DNA of 64,000 nt, taken from Streptomyces glaucescens. Its GTDB lineage: Bacteria; Actinomycetota; Actinomycetes; Streptomycetales; Streptomycetaceae. The notes below the pieces were generated by a model, which worked only from the letters and a program-made list of their open reading frames with translations, did not search any database and was not told where the DNA came from. This document shows, piece after piece, positions 59,384 through 64,000 of this stretch; the first letter of the stretch is position 1, and every line of letters begins with the position of its first letter. The position numbers and the translations under genes were made by a program. Location of the stretch: the NCBI RefSeq assembly GCF_000761215.1, contig NZ_CP009438.1:4729501-4793500 (forward strand). The letters run 5' to 3'.

Positions 59384-61168
59384 ATGCCGAAGGCAGGTGT
59401 GGCAGTGACCGCTACGGCGGCGCTGCCTCCTACGACGGCGAACGGACCGGAGGACTACGCCCAGACCTGGCACAGCATCGACTGGGCCAAGGCGGAGGCG
59501 TCGGTACGGCGACTGAGGCAGCGCATCTTCACAGCCGCGCAGGGAGGGGACCTGAAGAAGGTCCGCAACTTGCAGAAGCTCATGCTGCGGTCCCACTCGA
59601 ACACGCTCGTGAGCGTGAAGCGGGTAACGCAGCAGAGCGCAGGCCGTCGGACGGCCGGGATCGATCAGGAACGCGCGCTCACTCCGATCGCGCGAGGACG
59701 GCTGGCTGCTGAGATCACAGCGGAACGCTCGCCTGGAAAACCCCTGCCCGTCCGGCGCGTGTACATTCCCAAGACCAACGGAAAGCAGCGACCCTTGGGT
59801 ATTCCAGTCATCCGTGACCGGGTCCGCCAGGCCCGCGTCAAGAACGCACTGGAACCCGAGTGGGAAGCCCGGTTCGAACAACGAAGCTACGGCTTCCGCC
59901 CCGGCCGGGGTTGTCATGACGCTATCGGCGCTATCTACATCGTCGCAGGCCAGAAACGGGCCAAGCGGTTATGGGTGCTCGATGCGGACCTGACGGCGGC
60001 ATTCGACCGCATCTCACACGACCACTTGATGAACCTCATCGGGGCCTTCCCCGCACGGGATGCAATCCGAGGGTGGCTCAAAGCGGGAGTGATGGACTGC
60101 GGACGGCTCTCGCCCACTGGGGAGGGAACTCCTCAGGGCGGTGTCATCAGCCCACTGCTGCTCAACGTGGCCTTGCACGGCATGGAAACGGCAGCCGGGC
60201 ACCTCGCAGAGGGACGCTCCAACAAGTCCCGAAGAGATGCCCCGGTGCTGGTCCGGTACGCAGACGACTTCGCTGTGTTCTGTCACAGTGAAGAAGAGGC
60301 GCGCCGGGTCAAGGAGCAATTGTCTCAATGGATGGTCCCACGAGGGGTCGCCTTCAACGAGGAGAAGACGTCTGTCATCCACCTTGAAGAAGGTTTCGAC
60401 TTCCTCGGGTTCAATATCAGGAGATACAACGGCACCCTGCTGATCAAGCCGAGTAAGGCGGCCGTAAGGAGGGTCCGGGAACGGCTCCGCAGTGAAGTGA
60501 TCGGCCTGAGAGGGGCGAACGCTGCGGCTGTGGTGAGAAAGCTCAACCCGATCATCAAGGGTTGGGCCACCTACTACCGGACGGTGGTGTCCAAGGAGAC
60601 CTTCAAGTCCCTGGACTTTTACGTGTGGACGCTCACGCAGAAGTGGGTCAAACACTCCCACCCGAACAAGCCGAAGAGCTGGCGCCTGGCCAAGCACTAC
60701 GGCGTTTTCAACTCGACCCGGAAGGACCAGTGGGTATTCGGTGACCGGGATACCGGCACCTATCTCTACAAGTTCAACTGGACCAGGATCGTCCGGCACG
60801 TGATCGTCAAGGAGGGTAACTCTCCTGACGACCCCTCGCTGGCCGACTACTGGGTGAGCCGCCGTCGCAAGAGGATGCCCGGGACCGCCGACAGGTGGAC
60901 CATCACCCTCGCATCCCGCCAGAAGGGGATCTGTCCGCTGTGCAAACAGCCATTGATCCCCGACGCCGAGTACACACCGGACAACCCTCGCGAGTGGGCC
61001 GCGTGGTTCTCGGCATCGATGAAGCCGCTGCACAAGCACCACTTCATCTACCGGCGCGACGGCGGCACGGACGAGCGGACGAACCTTCGCCTCGTACACG
61101 CCGACTGCCATCGCCAGCACCACGCCGGCGACCACAGAAGGGCCAAGCAAGATGACCGACCCGCGTGA
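59384..61168 (+). CDS. ltrA: group II intron-encoded reverse transcriptase/maturase with HNH endonuclease
   Basis: 594 residues. RT blocks: RRVYIPKTNGKQRPLGIP, QRSYGFRPGRGCHDA, VLDADLTAAFDRISH, GTPQGGVISPLLLN and the catalytic VRYADDFAVF (about residue 291). The maturase X domain follows (GFDFLGFNIRRYN, LNPIIKGWATYYR). The C-terminal HNH endonuclease is complete: CPLCKQPL, HKHHFIYRRDGGTDERTNLRLVHADCHRQHH with both Cys pairs. It should assist splicing, cut target DNA and copy the intron. Leu196 is a TTA codon (59969-59971), the bldA-dependent codon of Streptomyces. Confidence 0.95.
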   Translation: MPKAGVAVTATAALPPTTANGPEDYAQTWHSIDWAKAEASVRRLRQRIFTAAQGGDLKKVRNLQKLMLRSHSNTLVSVKRVTQQSAGRRTAGIDQERALTPIARGRLAAEITAERSPGKPLPVRRVYIPKTNGKQRPLGIPVIRDRVRQARVKNALEPEWEARFEQRSYGFRPGRGCHDAIGAIYIVAGQKRAKRLWVLDADLTAAFDRISHDHLMNLIGAFPARDAIRGWLKAGVMDCGRLSPTGEGTPQGGVISPLLLNVALHGMETAAGHLAEGRSNKSRRDAPVLVRYADDFAVFCHSEEEARRVKEQLSQWMVPRGVAFNEEKTSVIHLEEGFDFLGFNIRRYNGTLLIKPSKAAVRRVRERLRSEVIGLRGANAAAVVRKLNPIIKGWATYYRTVVSKETFKSLDFYVWTLTQKWVKHSHPNKPKSWRLAKHYGVFNSTRKDQWVFGDRDTGTYLYKFNWTRIVRHVIVKEGNSPDDPSLADYWVSRRRKRMPGTADRWTITLASRQKGICPLCKQPLIPDAEYTPDNPREWAAWFSASMKPLHKHHFIYRRDGGTDERTNLRLVHADCHRQHHAGDHRRAKQDDRPA

Positions 61169-61184
61169 CTCCAGGGGCCCGCTT

Positions 61185-61219
61185 GAGCCGGATGCGGTGA
61201 ACAGCCGCACGTCCGGTTC
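61185..61219 (+). ncRNA. group II intron domain V
   Basis: GAGCCGGATGC at the 5' side pairs with GCACGTCCGGTTC at the 3' side, with the two-base bulge expected before the distal helix. The terminal loop reads GAACA (35 bases in total), one base longer than the common GAAA tetraloop. Confidence 0.9.
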
Positions 61220-61222
61220 TGA

Positions 61223-61260
61223 GGGGGCCGGGGGGCGGCAACGCCCTCCGGCTACCCGAC
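61223..61260 (+). ncRNA. group II intron domain VI with branch-point A
   Basis: An 11-bp helix (61227-61237 with 61242-61252, one G-U) capped by a GCAA tetraloop. Below it GGG (61224-61226) can pair with CCC (61255-61257), bulging A61254, seven positions from the 3' splice site, where the branch A should be. Confidence 0.8.
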
Positions 61261-61844
61261 TGAGCGCACTCACCGTCAGCCACGACCCCGAGCAGGGCTG
61301 GGACGACCTGGTCCGGTTCTGGGAGGAGATGGAATGGCCTGAGGGCAGCAAGGTGGAGATCATCGAGGGGATCGTCACCGTGTCACCTGCTCCCGCGTCC
61401 CGCCACAACGTCATCGCGGAACGTATCCAGCGTCGCCTCTACTCCGTGATCCCCGAGGACTTGGGCATCTTCCAGACGCAGGCCATCGCTGTGCCCTCAC
61501 GGCTGGGCATGCTCATCCCGGACCTGCTGGTGGCGCCGGTGCAGGAATGTGCGGAGACGGATTCGCACCTCCCTGCCGCCCTCGCGGAACTCGTCGTCGA
61601 GGTGACCTCGAAGTCGAACGCCCGCCACGACCGCGTCAGCAAACCTGCCGCGTACGCCACGGCCGGCATCCCGCTCTACCTCCTCGTCGACCGCTGGGCC
61701 CCCGGCGGCCCCACCGTGACGCTCTACGGCGAGCCGAAGGGTGACGTCTACCGTGTCCTGAGCGCGGTGAAGTCCGGCGACCCGATCAAGCTGCCCGAGC
61801 CGTTCGGCCTGACCCTCGACACCGGCGAGTTCCCCACCGAGTGA
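61261..61844 (+). CDS. Uma2-family endonuclease-like protein; start codon split by the group II intron
   Basis: After exact intron removal the gene is A58730 joined to 61261-61844: 195 codons including stop, 194 residues beginning MSALTVSHDPEQGW. The Uma2 (PF05685, PD-(D/E)XK-like) core is intact: KVEIIEGIVTVSPAP, LIPDLLVAP, LVVEVTSKSN, HDRVSKPAAYATAGIPLYLLVDR. Uma2 proteins are nuclease-like and abundant in Streptomyces; their role is unsettled. Without splicing, the frame is also open from an ATG at 61152 inside the intron, which would add 35 residues. It is 7 bases from the convergent transporter gene stop. Confidence 0.88.
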
Positions 61845-61851
61845 CCCGGAC

Positions 61852-62772
61852 TCACCCCAGCACCGCCGCCACCACCACCAGCCCCGGCACCGACACCACC
61901 GTCGACAGCAGGATCGCCTCCCGTGCCAGCACCTCGCCCACCCGGTAGGTGCTCGCGTACGTGTACAGGTTCTGCGCGGCGGGCAGGGCCGACGTCACCA
62001 CCACGTCCAGCAGCGCGGCCCCCCGCAGCCCGAACACCCCGGCCGCCAGTGCCCAGGCGACCAGCGGCTGGGCGACGGTCTTGAGGGCCACGGCCAGCAC
62101 CACCGGGGCCTGCTCGCCGCCCCGCAGCGGCAGCGTGCTGCCGCGCAGCGAGATGCCGAAGGCGAGCAGCACCGCCGGGACCGACATGTTGCCGATCAGG
62201 GTCAGCGGGTCCATCACCGGCCCGGGCAGGCGCAGCCCCGCCGCCGACACCGCCACGCCCGCCAGCGAGCCCAGCGCGATGGGGTTGCGCAACGGGGTGA
62301 CCAGCCGCTGCCACAGCGGCCGTTTCGACCCGCCCGTCGTCAGGTCCAGGATCGTCACCGCGACCGGCGTCACCCCGACGAGCTGGAACAGCAGCACCGG
62401 CGCCACGAGTGAGGCATCGCCGAGGACGTACACCGCGATCGGGATGCCGAGGTTGCCGGAGTTGACGTAACCGGCGCACAGCGCGCCGATCGTCGTACGG
62501 CCCACGCCCCAGCGGCGGACCACGCCGACCGCGACGAACACCCCGGCCACCGCGGCCGTGGCGAGCGCGGTGACGAGCAGCCGGGTCGAGAACACCACGG
62601 ACAGGTCGGCTCCCGCGAGCGTGGTGAACAGCAGGGCGGGGGACGCCACGTGGAAGGCGAGCTTGGTCAGCACCTCGCGGCCCTGTCCGCCGAGGTAGCC
62701 GCGCCGCCCGATGGCGTAGCCGACGCCGATCACCACCGCGATCACCGCGAAGCCGCTCAGCACCCCCTGCAC
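61852..62772 (-). CDS. AEC-family transporter (auxin efflux carrier-like)
   Basis: 306 residues from GTG 62772 behind AGGGGA. Ten hydrophobic helices in two halves, with GYVNSGNLGIPIAVYVLGDASL at the broken helix of the first half and TSALPAAQNLYTYASTYRV near the end, both family hallmarks. AEC proteins export organic acids or related anions. The frame is open 41 codons further upstream, but that part is Pro/Arg-rich and unlike the family. Confidence 0.87.
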   Translation of the reverse strand: MQGVLSGFAVIAVVIGVGYAIGRRGYLGGQGREVLTKLAFHVASPALLFTTLAGADLSVVFSTRLLVTALATAAVAGVFVAVGVVRRWGVGRTTIGALCAGYVNSGNLGIPIAVYVLGDASLVAPVLLFQLVGVTPVAVTILDLTTGGSKRPLWQRLVTPLRNPIALGSLAGVAVSAAGLRLPGPVMDPLTLIGNMSVPAVLLAFGISLRGSTLPLRGGEQAPVVLAVALKTVAQPLVAWALAAGVFGLRGAALLDVVVTSALPAAQNLYTYASTYRVGEVLAREAILLSTVVSVPGLVVVAAVLG

Positions 62773-62910
62773 GGCGTCCCCTGGACGAGGCGGGACCGCC
62801 GCGGCACGCGGGCGGGGAGGACGGACGGCGATGATCGATGGGGCATGCACGGAACCCTGCTGGCGGGGCCGCCCGCGGGTCAATGTGATCCCCATGACGC
62901 GGGGCCCGCG

Positions 62911-63297
62911 ATGAGTTCCGCCCGCCTGCCCGGTCTACCGCACGTGGACGCCATGACACCCGCGGAACTCGTGCTGGCCGGACCCGTCACCCGGGACGGG
63001 GTGAGGGGCCTGTGCGAGGAGGTGCGCGTCCTGCTGGAGGGGGGTGGCGCGACGGTGGTGGTGTGCGACGTGGGCGGGCTCGGGCCGCCGGGGCTCGGCG
63101 TGGTCGATCTGCTGGCCCGGCTCCAGCTGGCCGCCCGGCGCGCCGGGGGCCGGATCCGGCTGCGGGACCCGGATCCGGCGCTGCCCGCCCTACTCGACCT
63201 GGTCGGCCTCCGCTTCGAGGTGGAGGGGCAGCCCGAACAGCGGGAACCACCGCTTGGTGTCCAGGAAGAAGTGGAACCCGGTGATCCGGCCGTCTGA
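62911..63297 (+). CDS. STAS-domain protein (anti-sigma antagonist-like)
   Basis: 128 residues from ATG 62911. The STAS fold is suggested by LVLAGPVTRDGVRGLCEEVRVLLEGGG, VVVCDVGGLGPPGLGVVDLLARLQLAARRAGG and RIRLRDPDPALPALLDLVGL. The usual phosphorylatable Ser/Thr after the Asp of strand 3 is replaced by Gly/Pro, so phosphorylation control is doubtful. The last 36 codons overlap, on the opposite strand, the end of the sigma factor gene. No good ribosome-binding site is seen. Confidence 0.7.
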   Translation: MSSARLPGLPHVDAMTPAELVLAGPVTRDGVRGLCEEVRVLLEGGGATVVVCDVGGLGPPGLGVVDLLARLQLAARRAGGRIRLRDPDPALPALLDLVGLRFEVEGQPEQREPPLGVQEEVEPGDPAV

Positions 63298-64000
63298 GAT
63301 CTCCAGCACCTGCACCGCCCACGGGACGAAGCCGCCGCCGTCCGGGTCCGGCTTGTAGTGCGCGAAGCCCGGCAGGCCGTTGACCTCGACGGGACGCAGC
63401 GTGGAGCCCGCGCACGCGGAGCCGAGGGTGGTCATGAAGCCGGTGATGTCGCCGGGGCCGCGCAGCCACAGGTCGAACGGCGGCATCGTCATGACGGCGT
63501 CCTCGTGCAGCAACGCCGTCAGCGCCGTCATGTCATAGCCCTCGAAGGCCGCGACGTAGCGCTCCAGGAGCTTCTGCTGCTCCGGGTCCAGCGGGTCGGA
63601 CACCGCGGCGTCCGCGCCCGATTCGGCCCGCTCGGCGAGGGTCGCGCGGGCCCGCTGGAGGGCGCTGTTGACGGACGCGACCGAGGTGCCGAGCAGCTCG
63701 GCGACCTCGCTCGCCTTCCAGGCCAGCACCTCGCGCAGGATGAGCACGGCCCGCTGCTTGGCGGGCAGCCGCTGGAGCGCCGCCATGAACGCGAGCCGCA
63801 CCGACTCCTTGGCGACCGCGGCCTCCGCGGGGTCGGCGGTGGACGGCAGCACACGCGAGTCCGGCATCGGCTCCAGCCAGGTGTGGTCCGGGCGGGGGGA
63901 GAGGGCGGCCTGGGCGAGCGGGGTCGCCTCGGTGAGGTCCATCGGCCGCGCCCGCTTGTTGCCGGCCGTCAGCATGTCCAGGCAGACGTTGGTCGCGATC
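63190..64000 (-). CDS. ECF sigma factor with C-terminal SnoaL-like domain (SigJ type), 5' end cut
   Basis: The frame continues past the right edge; about 270 residues are visible. IATNVCLDMLT at the edge is the end of region 2.4. Region 4 is at LAFMAALQRLPAKQRAVLILREVLAWKASEVAELLGTSVASVNSALQRAR. Then comes a SnoaL-like extension (LERYVAAFEGYDMTALTALLHEDAVMTMPPFDLWLRG, PWAVQVLEISDGRITGFHFFLDTKRW). This layout is that of the SigJ/ECF41-like group, whose C-terminal domain modulates its own activity in place of an anti-sigma factor. Confidence 0.9.
   Translation of the reverse strand, partial: IATNVCLDMLTAGNKRARPMDLTEATPLAQAALSPRPDHTWLEPMPDSRVLPSTADPAEAAVAKESVRLAFMAALQRLPAKQRAVLILREVLAWKASEVAELLGTSVASVNSALQRARATLAERAESGADAAVSDPLDPEQQKLLERYVAAFEGYDMTALTALLHEDAVMTMPPFDLWLRGPGDITGFMTTLGSACAGSTLRPVEVNGLPGFAHYKPDPDGGGFVPWAVQVLEISDGRITGFHFFLDTKRWFPLFGLPLHLEAEADQVE

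Larger units (their letters stand above)
58731..61260 (+). mobile_element. complete group II intron (retroelement) in the start codon of a Uma2 gene
   Basis: The 5' end GTGCGACACG fits the GUGCG rule and the 3' end CTACCCGAC fits the AY rule. Ribozyme domains I-III fill 58731 to about 59380, the reverse transcriptase gene lies in domain IV, and domains V and VI (61185-61219 and 61223-61260) close it. The intron is visibly less GC-rich than the flanks and its gene uses rarer codons, including a TTA. The flanking exons join as ...AGGAGACCGCC A + TGAGCGCACTC..., rebuilding an ATG. Nothing looks broken, so it may still splice and move. Confidence 0.93.

Noticed and set aside
59870-59900. GGTTCGAA sequence resembling a tRNA T-arm
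   Set aside because: It lies inside the RT coding sequence and no acceptor or anticodon stems surround it; no tRNA or rRNA gene was found in the window.
58931-59917. Long minus-strand frame inside the intron with many Pro/Arg/Ser residues
   Set aside because: It is antisense to ribozyme domains and the RT gene and resembles no family.

Overview
The window is about 64 kb of very GC-rich DNA with strong G/C bias at third codon positions. Its gene content (sdhCDAB, tandem ECF sigma loci, Bmp-type lipoproteins, SARP-free housekeeping genes) is that of a Streptomyces chromosome. From memory, the gene order recalls the S. coelicolor region around SCO4837-SCO4901. Both ends cut genes: a MocR-type regulator on the left and an ECF sigma factor on the right.

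Layout. 1-7.3 kb: MocR fragment, a YgiB/YgiC-like pair, rocD, glyA behind a ZTP (pfl) riboswitch, trpS, and a LigT-like phosphoesterase. 7.4-12.6 kb: a decaprenyl-phosphoryl-pentose module (dprE2 and dprE1 divergent from a PAP2 phosphatase, a UbiA prenyltransferase and GtrA), ending in a YihY protein. 12.5-18.4 kb: D-Ala-D-Ala carboxypeptidase, small membrane protein, metallophosphoesterase, anti-sigma-type kinase, and a three-gene TetR operon with two palindromic operators. 18.6-22 kb: the sdhCDAB operon. 22-26.6 kb: OHCU decarboxylase, secreted GH20 hexosaminidase and three uncharacterised genes. 26.7-30.7 kb: two tandem ECF sigma/membrane-partner pairs. 30.9-34.4 kb: L,D-transpeptidase, acyl-CoA mutase large subunit, LysE exporter.

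34.5-48 kb is a nonulosonic-acid (sialic acid/Kdn-type) surface-polymer cluster. It holds an acyltransferase, a GT29-type sialyltransferase, a GT8/pyruvyltransferase fusion, a methyltransferase, a polysialyltransferase-like enzyme, a GT2, another predicted glycosyltransferase, a CMP-nonulosonate synthetase fused to a HAD phosphatase, a NeuB-type synthase without its SAF domain, and a GT52 enzyme. Kdn-containing teichulosonic acids are known from Streptomyces walls, so a wall polymer is the natural reading.

48-58.6 kb: DUF1330, an M20 amidohydrolase, and a nucleoside uptake and salvage locus (two duplicated Bmp lipoproteins, ATPase, two permeases, cdd, deoA). A shared CTACGCGCGT motif precedes its three transcription units, and its ATPase appears to start at an AUC codon.

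58.7-61.3 kb: an apparently complete group II intron with RT-HNH protein. It is inserted between the A and the TG of the start codon of a Uma2-family gene; exact excision rebuilds an ATG at ideal distance from a Shine-Dalgarno sequence in the upstream exon. 61.8-64 kb: an AEC transporter, a STAS protein, and a SigJ-type ECF sigma factor that overlaps the STAS gene tail to tail.

All functional calls rest on reading motifs by eye; no database search was run.
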